Shown here piece after piece: positions 36,454 to 44,453 of a DNA stretch of 64,000 bases (the stretch's first letter is position 1; every line of letters begins with the position of its first letter). The position numbers and the translations under genes are program-made. Below the pieces are notes generated by a model. The model worked only from the letters and a program-made list of their open reading frames with translations. It was not told the origin of the DNA and did not search any database. The stretch is from Peptoniphilus senegalensis JC140 (GTDB taxonomy: Bacteria > Bacillota > Clostridia > Tissierellales > Peptoniphilaceae), in the NCBI RefSeq assembly GCF_000321025.1, contig NZ_HE610718.1, positions 597,592 through 661,591 on the forward strand, given 5' to 3'.

Positions 36454-36681
36454 TTATACACATAAGTTGATAAATTTTAAAAAATTGTGGATAAGATTGT
36501 ATATTTTTTGTAGAAATTCAGTTAATAATTTGAAAATATAGACATTTTTTGTGTTTAATGATAATTTTTTCAAAATGTGCATGAATTGTGCACTATTTTT
36601 CAAGACAGATGTTTATTAGCCTGTGGATAATGTGCATAAGATTGGGGATAAAGTAGTTATCACAAAAAGTCCTGTGGAAAA
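36454..36681. promoter_or_regulatory. DnaA-box cluster (candidate origin or DnaA-binding locus)
   Basis: Four 9-mers fit the consensus TTATNCACA in this convergent intergenic gap: TTATACACA at 36454-36462 (plus), TTATCCACA at 36486-36494 and 36622-36630 (minus) and TTATGCACA at 36631-36639 (minus). One-mismatch boxes lie at 36576-36584, 36643-36651 and 36673-36681, and another perfect TTATCCACA lies just inside the next gene at 36833-36841 (minus). The spacer is extremely AT-rich. No dnaA or dnaN gene is adjacent, so it could be an origin, a DnaA-titration site or a regulatory cluster. Confidence 0.7.
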
Positions 36682-36697
36682 GATTTTTTGAAATCTT

Positions 36698-38587
36698 TTA
36701 ATTTTCTTCTAATTCCATCCAAGCTTCATAGAGCTCATCTAAAGTATTTGCAAGGCTTTGACGCTCTATTGATAAATTATTGGCTAGTTGATAATCGCTG
36801 TAAGTATCTTGGTCTTGCAGTTTGTCATCAATTGTGGATAACTTTTCTTCTATGTCAGCAATTTCATTTTCTAATTTTTCTTTTTCTTTGCGAAGGGCTT
36901 TATTTTTTTTGCGGACTTCTCTTTCTTCACGCTTTTCTTTTGCTATTTCTGTCTTTGACTTGTAGTCATCATCAAGACTTTCAACTTCTGCGGTTTTTTC
37001 CAAATAATAATCGTAATTGCCCAAGAAGACATTTATGCCGTCACTTTTCATTTCAAAAATTTTGTCCACAGTTTTATTTAAAAAGTATCTGTCATGAGAA
37101 ATGGAAAGGACCGTGCCTTCATATTTTAAGAGGGCATCTTCAAGGATTTCCTTTGAGTCAATGTCCAAGTGGTTTGTTGGTTCGTCAAGTACAAGGAAGT
37201 TTGCACCCTTTAACATAATTTTTAATAGAGACAGTCTTCCGCGCTCGCCGCCGGAAAGTTCATCGACAGTTTTAAAAATGTCATCGCCAACAAAGAGAAA
37301 CTCTGCCAAATATTTTCTAATTTGAAAATGTTCAAGCTTTGGAAATTCGTCCCAAATCTCGTCCATGACAGTATTGTCCAAATTTAAGTTGTCAAGCTCT
37401 TGATAGAAGAAGGCTATGTCCACATTAGACCCAATTTTTACTGCACCAGAACTTGGACTTAACTCGCCTGCAATAATTTTAAAGAGAGTGGACTTGCCAA
37501 CGCCGTTGGGACCAATTAAGCCGATTTTGTCATTTTTGTATACAGAGGCATTTAAGTCGTGAAAAATTAAGTGATCATCAAAGGATTTTGACAAATCTTT
37601 TATTTCCAAGACATCTTTTCCTGATGTTTTCTTTGTAGAAAAAGATAAATTTGTCTTTTTATTTGATTGAGGCATTTCGATTTTTTGCATCTTGTCCAGC
37701 ATTTTCTTCCTGCTCTTGCCTTGTTTAATAAACCTGTCGCGACCAAGGGATAAGTATCTCTTTATAATTTCCTCTTGCCTCTTTATTTCCTTTTGTTGGT
37801 CTTCATATTGTCTCTTCAAAACCTCAAAATCTTTTTTTCTCTGCCTCATGTAGTTATCGTAGTTGCCAGAATAAGTTTTTGTAGCGCCCTTTTCAAGTAA
37901 AACAATTTTTGAGACAATGTTATTTAAAAAGTATCTGTCATGACTGATTATAATAATCGCCTTGTCAACATCCTTTAAATATTTTTCCAGCCAAGAAATT
38001 GCATCAATGTCCAAGTGGTTAGTTGGCTCATCTAAGAGAAGCAAATCTGCATCTTCAAGTAAAAGCATAGCAAGAGCCACACGAGATTTTTGTCCACCAG
38101 ATAAGGTGGAAATGTCCTTATCAAAATCATCTTCACTAAAGCCTAGACCAATTAAAGTTCCCCTAATTCTTGAATGAAAAGAGTAGCCATCTCTCTTGTG
38201 AAACTCGTCTTGCATCCTTTGATACTTATTTAGTTCTTCTTCCAAATTGTCTGGATTTTCAGCAATAATATGTTCTTGCTCTCTCAAACTTTTTTCCAGC
38301 TCAATTAAATCAGAAAAAATAGAGAGGCAATTGTCATAAATGCTGCCCTCTTGATGAAGATTTAGCTGTTGCTCTAAGTAACCAATTTTTAAATCTTTTT
38401 TTCTAAAAATTTCTCCATCATCATAGGAGAGATTTTCTGTAATTATATTAAAAAGAGTGGACTTGCCACTGCCGTTAATTCCAATAAGGCCAATTTTGTC
38501 GCGTTCTTCCACTATTAAACTTGCATCTCTAATAGTTTCTTCGTCAACATAAGATTTTTTAATATTTGTTAAGCTAAGTATTGGCAT
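36698..38587 (-). CDS. ABC-F family ATPase (YdiF/Uup-like)
   Basis: Soluble twin-ATPase of the ABC-F class, which act on ribosomes during translation. The 629 residues contain two nucleotide-binding domains, each with Walker A (GINGSGKST, GPNGVGKST), signature (LSGGQKSR, LSGGERGR) and Walker B (LLLDEPTNHLDI, LVLDEPTNHLDI), joined by the charged interdomain linker around residues 230-300. A basic coiled-coil tail follows from about residue 535. There are no membrane helices. The ATG at 38587 follows GGGAGG; the frame upstream is untranslated. Role (housekeeping factor or antibiotic protection) cannot be told from sequence. Confidence 0.93.
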   Translation of the reverse strand: MPILSLTNIKKSYVDEETIRDASLIVEERDKIGLIGINGSGKSTLFNIITENLSYDDGEIFRKKDLKIGYLEQQLNLHQEGSIYDNCLSIFSDLIELEKSLREQEHIIAENPDNLEEELNKYQRMQDEFHKRDGYSFHSRIRGTLIGLGFSEDDFDKDISTLSGGQKSRVALAMLLLEDADLLLLDEPTNHLDIDAISWLEKYLKDVDKAIIIISHDRYFLNNIVSKIVLLEKGATKTYSGNYDNYMRQRKKDFEVLKRQYEDQQKEIKRQEEIIKRYLSLGRDRFIKQGKSRKKMLDKMQKIEMPQSNKKTNLSFSTKKTSGKDVLEIKDLSKSFDDHLIFHDLNASVYKNDKIGLIGPNGVGKSTLFKIIAGELSPSSGAVKIGSNVDIAFFYQELDNLNLDNTVMDEIWDEFPKLEHFQIRKYLAEFLFVGDDIFKTVDELSGGERGRLSLLKIMLKGANFLVLDEPTNHLDIDSKEILEDALLKYEGTVLSISHDRYFLNKTVDKIFEMKSDGINVFLGNYDYYLEKTAEVESLDDDYKSKTEIAKEKREEREVRKKNKALRKEKEKLENEIADIEEKLSTIDDKLQDQDTYSDYQLANNLSIERQSLANTLDELYEAWMELEEN

Positions 38588-38664
38588 AATGACCTCCCAG
38601 TACATTTTAACAAATAATGAAAATCTTTAAAAGGTAGATAGATGGCTGAAGAAGTTTATTAAGG

Positions 38665-38810
38665 AAATAAAATCAAAAAAACAGTAAATTTTGATTTTAT
38701 TTTGTGTTTTCTAACAAATAAAATCAAAAAAATGCAAAATATTGATTTTATTATGAAATTTTCAAATAGAAAAATCAAAAAACAGGAGAATTTTAATTTA
38801 ATTTTTTAAA
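38665..38810. repeat. three tandem imperfect repeats with internal dyad symmetry
   Basis: Units begin at 38665, 38716 and 38764, about 48-51 bases apart. Each starts AAATA-AAAATC-AAAAAA and carries a matching inverted arm (TTTTGATTTTATT in unit 1, ATTGATTTTATT in unit 2, degenerate in unit 3). They lie between the ABC-F gene's start and the IclR regulator's terminator, so they could bind a protein or form hairpins. The remaining bases of this 307-base gap show nothing else except the ABC-F promoter region. Confidence 0.55.
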
Positions 38811-38873
38811 TATCTCATTAAAAAATTAAGAAATTACAAAAATTTAAGAATATTAAAATAATTTTAGGCAAAT

Positions 38874-38902
38874 AAAAAAAGCTGTGTCATAATGGCACAA
38901 CT
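38874..38902 (-). terminator. intrinsic terminator of the IclR gene
   Basis: On the minus strand GTTGTG-C-CA, loop, TG-A-CACAGC, followed by seven T (38880-38874). Confidence 0.75.
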
Positions 38903-38912
38903 TTAAGAAAAA

Positions 38913-39665
38913 CTATTGAGCTTCAGAATATCCAAGATTTTTTGAAAATTCAATACCGCATTTTTTCACTGCTTCTATATATTCTTTTTTTGATTTTTCT
39001 GTAACTCTTTCTCTTGGAATAACTACTCCAATTGCTCCAACTAAGTCATCCTTATAATTAAAGACAGGAGCACCAATGCCAATGGCATCTTCAATATATT
39101 CTGAATCGGACACAGAAATTTTTTTGTTTCTAATGTCCATTAAATCTTTTCGCAAGATTTCCTTATCAACAGGAGCATCTAGGTAGTCGGAGAGTTCCTT
39201 TTTTAAGTAATAGTTGATATAATCATTGGGTTGAAAAGCCAAGATTGTCTTTCTAATTGCACCCTTGTGAAGATCAATCTCAATGCCAAAATTTTCTACG
39301 ATTTTTAGAGTGTGCTTGCCTTCTGCTTTGGAAAGCATAAGTCCCTTGTCTCCAGATTTTATTATGAAAAAAGAATCTTCTAGAGTTATGTCAGATAAAT
39401 TTTCAAGGACATCTTTACCAACAGCTTGTGGGTCCAACTTTGAGGATGCCTTTATGCCTAGGGGTATAAGAGATGGACCAAGGGCATAAAGATGAGTCCT
39501 ATCGTCCTTTGAGACATATCCAACATCAATAAGTGTAGATAAAATTCTGTGGGCTGTGCTTGGCGGTATATTTAAAAATTCAGAAATTTCTGCAATTGTA
39601 AGTTCGCGATTTTCATTTTTTAATATATCTAAAACATTTGCTGCTTTAACTAAACTTTGAATCAT
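38913..39665 (-). CDS. IclR-family transcriptional regulator
   Basis: The 250-residue product has the IclR winged helix (residues about 1-65: SLVKAANVLDIL, TIAEISEFLNIPPSTAHRIL) and a C-terminal GAF-like effector domain with GIGAPVFNYKDDLVGAIGVV. IclR proteins usually repress or activate neighbouring catabolic genes in response to a small organic acid. The start at 39665 follows GGAAGGTG; an upstream extension is unlikely. GAAA-GTA-TTTC at 39701-39711 could be its operator. The gene follows the GltS/dehydrogenase operon in the same orientation. Confidence 0.87.
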   Translation of the reverse strand: MIQSLVKAANVLDILKNENRELTIAEISEFLNIPPSTAHRILSTLIDVGYVSKDDRTHLYALGPSLIPLGIKASSKLDPQAVGKDVLENLSDITLEDSFFIIKSGDKGLMLSKAEGKHTLKIVENFGIEIDLHKGAIRKTILAFQPNDYINYYLKKELSDYLDAPVDKEILRKDLMDIRNKKISVSDSEYIEDAIGIGAPVFNYKDDLVGAIGVVIPRERVTEKSKKEYIEAVKKCGIEFSKNLGYSEAQ

Positions 39666-39735
39666 TGTTTCACCTTCCAATAAAATTATATCATATAATG
39701 GAAAGTATTTCACTAAAGGAAATAAAAAGCATATT

Positions 39736-40299
39736 TTAATAGTAATATTTTATAAAAAAATATAAAGATATGCCAGATGTATAATCTAGCATATCTTTTA
39801 ATATAGAAAGGTTAACACGCGACTTAACGTAATTGACAAGTGTCAATTTATTTTTAGCTTTGTCTATTATAATAAAGTCCCATCCATTAATATAGCTATT
39901 GCAATAGTTATTTGTATTTAACTTTTTATTCAAAAAGAATAAGGTTATTAGAGAACCTTCTTGAAGGTTATTTTCTAAATATGATTGTAGATTTAGATGG
40001 GACAATATTAGCATAAAGTTGTTGTCTTTTTTCAAATTATCTAATTCTTTTTTATCAAAAGAACTGATAGAATTGTATATTTTTTTATCGCAAATTCTAA
40101 ATTCAAATATATTTATTTCATCTGAAGTATTATAAAGATAAAAAGTTTTTTTATCTTCAAATATTAAAGATTTTTTATCTTTTAAATTTAAAAGTCTATA
40201 AATATAGTTATTTTGAAAATAAGAATCTATTGGTAATAATAAAAAATTTAGTAAGATAATTAAAGTTAAAAATAAAAAAGTTTTATTTTTATCCTTCAT
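39736..40299 (-). CDS. hypothetical membrane-anchored protein
   Basis: A 187-residue protein with one N-terminal membrane helix (about 6-24) and a polar region outside, rich in Asn, Lys and aromatic residues. The region around residues 115-160 has a YINGWDFIIIDKAKN motif but no known domain. The ATG at 40299 overlaps the end of the 2-hydroxyacid dehydrogenase gene by 11 bases, so the two are translationally linked. Its unusually low-complexity, AT-rich codon use resembles the neighbours upstream and differs from the housekeeping genes. Confidence 0.55.
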   Translation of the reverse strand: MKDKNKTFLFLTLIILLNFLLLPIDSYFQNNYIYRLLNLKDKKSLIFEDKKTFYLYNTSDEINIFEFRICDKKIYNSISSFDKKELDNLKKDNNFMLILSHLNLQSYLENNLQEGSLITLFFLNKKLNTNNYCNSYINGWDFIIIDKAKNKLTLVNYVKSRVNLSILKDMLDYTSGISLYFFIKYYY

Positions 40300-41362
40300 A
40301 ATAAGGTAATTGTTCCTTAAATCCTTTTTTATCATTTTGGTACCAATACTTTAAATGTTCTATTGCTTCATGAGCTTTAGATTTTGCAGCTAAATCAGAA
40401 TTGAACCCTTGATGGGCTTGTACATAAAAATTTTCTTGTAACGAAATTGAATTGTTAATAATTTCTTTAGCAGCTAAAACATCGATATTATTAGATGTAT
40501 TTTGACTTCTTAAGTCTTCTGTTAATTCAGCTTCATGACTAAAAACATCTAATCCTAAACCGAGTATTTTATTTTCTCTATATAATTTTAAAAGAACATT
40601 TTCAGGAGCGATTTCTCCTCTAGTAACATTGATAAATATAAAATTCTTTTTGTTTTTTCTCAAATATTCCTCATTAAAATAATTTACATTGTAAAATTTA
40701 GAATCTTTTATTTTTGTTAAATTCATTACATTTACTATAATATCTGATTCTAATATGGCATCTTCTTTACATACAAAATTAAAATCTTTATATTTTTCCA
40801 TAGATTTTAATTCTTCACTTCTAATATCTACGGCTTGAACAGTAAAACCTATATCTTTAAAGTATTGGTATACTTTAGAACCGATTTTACCAACACCATA
40901 AACTGTTACAATTCTGTTTTTACTAATTTCAATAAATGAATTAGTTTTATTCCTTTCAAAAGACTGAGTATTTTTAATATATTCGTTTAACAAACCGCAA
41001 GTACATAGTCCAAATTTTAGAGCAGTTTGAGCAACAGCATTGACACAATATTCTCGAAGAGATGCAATATTCAATTTGTCTTGATATTCTTCAAGATGAT
41101 CATACCCAGCACTTCTTGTAATAATATTATTTTTATGTGTACTGTTAATATATTTCTCAGGTAAAATTGAGTGTGTTTTTGTAGTTATAATTTCAGGTAA
41201 CTCAATATTATTTTCTGATAAATATTCTTGAACTGTTAAAGGAGTTATAAGCGAGTTAAAATTTTTGGGCAAAATATTTTCTTTAATTAAATTATTTGTT
41301 TCTATTTCTAGATAGTTAGCTTCTTTTCCCAAAGCTTCAAAATGTATAATATCATAACTCAT
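40289..41362 (-). CDS. D-2-hydroxyacid dehydrogenase-family oxidoreductase
   Basis: The 357-residue protein has an NAD-binding Rossmann motif VYGVGKIGSKV near residue 155 and the catalytic series of the D-isomer 2-hydroxyacid dehydrogenases: an Arg in INVTRGEI, an acidic residue after GLDVFSHE, and His in QAHQGFNSDLA. The lid segment ITRSAGYDHLEEY is also typical. Reduction of a 2-oxo acid is expected. Next to a glutamate symporter, 2-oxoglutarate is attractive as substrate, but this is inference. Two starts are possible: ATG 41374, overlapping the symporter stop, or 41362 after GAGGTG. Confidence 0.75.
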   Translation of the reverse strand: MSYDIIHFEALGKEANYLEIETNNLIKENILPKNFNSLITPLTVQEYLSENNIELPEIITTKTHSILPEKYINSTHKNNIITRSAGYDHLEEYQDKLNIASLREYCVNAVAQTALKFGLCTCGLLNEYIKNTQSFERNKTNSFIEISKNRIVTVYGVGKIGSKVYQYFKDIGFTVQAVDIRSEELKSMEKYKDFNFVCKEDAILESDIIVNVMNLTKIKDSKFYNVNYFNEEYLRKNKKNFIFINVTRGEIAPENVLLKLYRENKILGLGLDVFSHEAELTEDLRSQNTSNNIDVLAAKEIINNSISLQENFYVQAHQGFNSDLAAKSKAHEAIEHLKYWYQNDKKGFKEQLPYYEG

Positions 41363-41370
41363 AGGGCACC

Positions 41371-42726
41371 TCATTTATGTTGATTTCCTTGCATTTTTCC
41401 TGGTGTCCACCATTTAAACACAAGAGCAATAACCGTAAGCACAATAAAGGCAGCCCACATTACTAGAGTTGTGTACATAGGGTATCTTCCACCAAAACTT
41501 ATAAAAAGTGGTGGCAAAACTTGTAATGCAATAGCTATTGGACGATTTAATAAATCAGTAAGCCCAGTATCTTCCAAACCTCTAGATTTTTGATCGGGGT
41601 CAACAACTCTATTTAATAAAACACCAGTAGCAACAACCCCATTTGATCTACCAAAGTTTAATATTCCTCTTTCAAACCAATTTTTAGATGAAGCATATTT
41701 ACTAACACATAAGAACCACATTACATTTAGAATAAATCCAAATATAAATGTAATTGCTAGTGGTGCTAGATTTGATGCAATTACACCAAGATTTAATGAA
41801 GAAACAGCAGAAACTACTAATAAGTCTGTAGAAGAACCACTAATTCTTTGCATTGTAGGTCTGTCCACATACTCCTGAGTTCCAGTAACTTTAATAATTC
41901 CTTGAACTAAGTAACCAGCAGCTAAGGCTAGAACAAATACAGGAATTGACAACCAATCTATCTTGCTTTTAATGAATACAGAAGCAACTCTTCCCAAATA
42001 TGCAGCAAATAATGCTATGGATAAGTGGAAAACTAATGAATCTAATGACATATTAGAAACAGTAAGATTTCCAGAAGATTTTTGTTTATCTTTAGGAATT
42101 AAACCCTTTTTTATTTCTTCTGGTAGTTCTTTTGGAGAATCAACAAAGTTTGTATACTTCTTTCTAGTTCCCCAGTTTATTAACATCATTCCTACAATAA
42201 TACCGCCAACTAAACCAACGGTAGCAGACGTATTGCCTAGATCCAAAAATTCAGGGTATCCCATTTCCTTATACATAGCACCAAGGGCTGCAGCAGTTCC
42301 ATGACCGCCATAGAAGCCTGTAGCTAAAACGAGACCGAAAGAATCATGTAGATTCCATATTTTATTCAATATGCCCAATGTTAAAGCCATACCAGCTGCA
42401 TATTGAAGGATTAGAATGCCTGTATTTTGATAAAAGAATCCTCCTACTCCTTTTAAGTCTTCTTTTGTAAAAGAATCATCTCCAATAGGAGTGCAAGCAA
42501 AAACGATTGCTATAAGTACACCAGAGTACTTAGACAATTGATCAGAGAAAGGTAAAATATTAAAGCCACTAGGGCCTAAAGCTAATCCTATGAATCCTCC
42601 AATCAATGATGCGGGCATAAGTAAGCTTTGGAAAATTTTTACTTTTGCCCTTAAAAATTGACCAATTACCATTAATAAGCCTAGTAAAGCAGCATCTTGC
42701 AATAAGTCCCATAATGAAAATTCCAT
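41371..42726 (-). CDS. gltS: sodium/glutamate symporter, GltS/ESS family
   Basis: A 451-residue membrane protein with about ten helices and two related halves, each with a Gly-rich stretch: GFYGGHGTAAALG near residue 138 and GRSNGVVATGVLLNR near residue 365. This matches ESS-family Na+-coupled glutamate symporters. It opens the operon with the 2-hydroxyacid dehydrogenase and an unknown protein. A GAGGTG ribosome site lies just before the ATG. The 206-base region upstream is shared with the divergent XRE gene and contains AT-rich dyads such as TATCT-N6-AGATA. Confidence 0.88.
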   Translation of the reverse strand: MEFSLWDLLQDAALLGLLMVIGQFLRAKVKIFQSLLMPASLIGGFIGLALGPSGFNILPFSDQLSKYSGVLIAIVFACTPIGDDSFTKEDLKGVGGFFYQNTGILILQYAAGMALTLGILNKIWNLHDSFGLVLATGFYGGHGTAAALGAMYKEMGYPEFLDLGNTSATVGLVGGIIVGMMLINWGTRKKYTNFVDSPKELPEEIKKGLIPKDKQKSSGNLTVSNMSLDSLVFHLSIALFAAYLGRVASVFIKSKIDWLSIPVFVLALAAGYLVQGIIKVTGTQEYVDRPTMQRISGSSTDLLVVSAVSSLNLGVIASNLAPLAITFIFGFILNVMWFLCVSKYASSKNWFERGILNFGRSNGVVATGVLLNRVVDPDQKSRGLEDTGLTDLLNRPIAIALQVLPPLFISFGGRYPMYTTLVMWAAFIVLTVIALVFKWWTPGKMQGNQHK

Positions 42727-42932
42727 AAATTCACCTCAAAAGTAAAATTATCCGGATATTTATAATTTTTATCTTTAATTAGATAAAGAATAGAATTCTA
42801 TAAAACTATTATAATGTGACATAATGGAACTTGTCAAGGGAATAATCAAAAATAATCGTCAATACGGAACATAAGGTAAAATAAAAAAATTATTGTGATA
42901 TATTTTAGTTAGTTTTTATATTAGGTGAGTTT

Positions 42933-43316
42933 ATGACGTTTGGAGATAATATTAAAAGTCTAAGAATAGAGAGAAATTTGACTCAAAAAGATCTTGCGGG
43001 GAAATTAAATTTATCCAGACCAACCATTGGGAGATATGAAACTGATGAAAGGTTTCCAGATAAAGAAACAATAATTAAACTTGCAGAATTGTTTGATGTT
43101 TCCATAGACGAAATGTTTGGTAGAAAAAATTCTAAAAATAATCATGTTTTTATGGAAGATCAAAGTTCATTTAAAGAAAATAAAATTTATAATATACTTT
43201 GTCAAAAAGATATTGATAGAACTTTTTTGAATGACGAAACTTTCATAGAAGATCTTATTGAATTTGGTTATAAAGCAGCTATAAAAATAAAATTAGCTAA
43301 AGAAAAAAGTAAATAA
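42933..43316 (+). CDS. XRE-family transcriptional regulator
   Basis: The 127-residue product has a Cro/CI helix-turn-helix in residues 1-62 (RNLTQKDLAGKLNLSRPTIGRYE) and a short C-terminal region with no known domain. It diverges from gltS and may control that operon or itself; an IclR gene lies at the other end of the operon, so which regulator acts is open. It has a weak AGGTGAG site and its own terminator. Confidence 0.77.
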   Translation: MTFGDNIKSLRIERNLTQKDLAGKLNLSRPTIGRYETDERFPDKETIIKLAELFDVSIDEMFGRKNSKNNHVFMEDQSSFKENKIYNILCQKDIDRTFLNDETFIEDLIEFGYKAAIKIKLAKEKSK

Positions 43317-43322
43317 TATATG

Positions 43323-43351
43323 AAAATCTACAGTTAGTCTGTAGATTTTTT
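43323..43351 (+). terminator. intrinsic terminator of the XRE gene
   Basis: AAAATCTACAG (43323-43333), loop TTAGT, CTGTAGATTTTT (43339-43350). Confidence 0.9.
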
Positions 43352-43381
43352 ATTTCTAATTCGAAATAATTCAAAATAGAA

Positions 43382-43409
43382 TTGACTTTTAATAAAAATT
43401 TTATATAAT
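43382..43409 (+). promoter_or_regulatory. promoter of sdpR-sdpI
   Basis: TTGACT (43382-43387), 16-base spacer, perfect TATAAT (43404-43409). A short AT-rich dyad ATAATTAT follows near 43430 and could be the SdpR operator. Confidence 0.65.
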
Positions 43410-43456
43410 TAAATTAAACATTTAGATAATTATCAAAATAGATTAGAAGGTGCAAT

Positions 43457-43732
43457 ATGTTTTCTGAAACTTTTAAAGCCCTATCAGATCCTGTAAGGCT
43501 TGAAATTTTAAATATGTTGAAAAAAAATGGGAGAATGAACGCAGGAGAGATTGCCGATAACTTTGACTTATCAAAGGCGACAATATCCCATCATCTAAAA
43601 ATGCTAAAAGACCAGGATTTGATTTACGAAACTAAAGAGAAAAATTTTATTTATTACGAACTAAACACTTCAGTATTCGAAGATATACTTACTTGGATTG
43701 TAAAATTTAGAGGAGAAGACAATGAAAAATAA
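43457..43732 (+). CDS. sdpR: ArsR/SdpR-type autorepressor
   Basis: A 91-residue winged-helix protein of the ArsR superfamily, SdpR branch: FKALSDPVRLEILNML, then SKATISHHLKMLKD, with a short C-terminus and no metal-binding cysteines. In Bacillus SdpR represses its own operon and is sequestered by the membrane protein SdpI when the toxin SdpC is present. The next gene encodes a SdpI-like protein overlapping by 11 bases, which makes this assignment firm. It has an AGAAGGTG site. Confidence 0.9.
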   Translation: MFSETFKALSDPVRLEILNMLKKNGRMNAGEIADNFDLSKATISHHLKMLKDQDLIYETKEKNFIYYELNTSVFEDILTWIVKFRGEDNEK

Positions 43733-44363
43733 ATTTAGATTTAGGAAAAACAGTATAATTTCAGTAATAGCATGTATCTTAATTATGATAATTTTTAATG
43801 CCCTATTTTATAACAAAATGCCAGCAGAGCTTCCAACTCACTGGAATTTTCAGGGTCAAGCGGATGACTACAGCTCAAAGTTTCATGCCATGGTAATGCT
43901 TCATGGTTTTTTAGTCTTAATGAATTTATTCCTATGCTTTATGCTTGATAATGATCCCAAAAATGAGAGACAGAATAATTTTCTAATGATTATAGGCAAG
44001 ATGTCCATGCCAATAATCATGTTTGTAGTCTATATTATTACGGTCTTATCTGGACTTGGTAGAGATGTAAATACATCTGTCATCATAGCTCTTTTAATGG
44101 GAATTCTATTTATAGCAATTGGAAATTATATGCCAAAGGTCAAGAGAAATTACACCATGGGCATAAAACTTCCTTGGACTTTAAATAGCGACGAGAATTG
44201 GAGAAGGACTCACAGATTTGGTGGCATTTGCTTTATATTTATGGGGATATTTTTCTTTGCAGCACCCTTTGTAAAAAGCGAATTAATAATTTTTATCCCT
44301 TTGACAATAGTTGTAGTCCTTCCAATGATTTATTCATACTATCTTTACACTAAGGGAATATAA
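43722..44363 (+). CDS. sdpI: SdpI-family membrane protein (immunity/signal transduction)
   Basis: The 213-residue product has six membrane segments. Residues 1-75 are a DUF1648 region with LPTHWNFQGQADDYSSK, and residues about 110-213 the SdpI domain with MPKVKRNYTMGIKLPWTLNSDENWRRTHRFGG around residue 145. In Bacillus SdpI confers immunity to the SDP toxin and acts as receptor for SdpR. No SdpC toxin gene is adjacent, so this may be an orphan immunity pair against toxin from neighbours. Confidence 0.9.
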   Translation: MKNKFRFRKNSIISVIACILIMIIFNALFYNKMPAELPTHWNFQGQADDYSSKFHAMVMLHGFLVLMNLFLCFMLDNDPKNERQNNFLMIIGKMSMPIIMFVVYIITVLSGLGRDVNTSVIIALLMGILFIAIGNYMPKVKRNYTMGIKLPWTLNSDENWRRTHRFGGICFIFMGIFFFAAPFVKSELIIFIPLTIVVVLPMIYSYYLYTKGI

Positions 44364-44412
44364 CATTAATTTATATTGCATTTAATTTTACAACTTATCA
44401 TATATTAAAAAG

Positions 44413-44452
44413 AAAAGTTACAAATATTATTTTATATTTGTAACTTTTTTTG
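44413..44452. terminator. bidirectional terminator
   Basis: A perfect long stem AAAAGTTACAAATA/TATTTGTAACTTTT with a short loop and a T tract on both strands between sdpI and the convergent lysR gene. Confidence 0.9.
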
Positions 44453-44453
44453 T

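Noticed and set aside
36454-36681. Definite replication origin
   Set aside because: Boxes are clear, but dnaA/dnaN are absent, flanking genes converge on the gap, and skew could not be computed; kept as a candidate cluster only.
36688-37218. 176-codon plus-strand open frame opposite the ABC-F gene
   Set aside because: It lies antisense to a well-supported ATPase, has no ribosome site and a low-complexity Cys/Leu/Phe-rich translation.
38665-38810. CRISPR array
   Set aside because: Only three imperfect units, no conserved spacer-repeat alternation and no cas genes.
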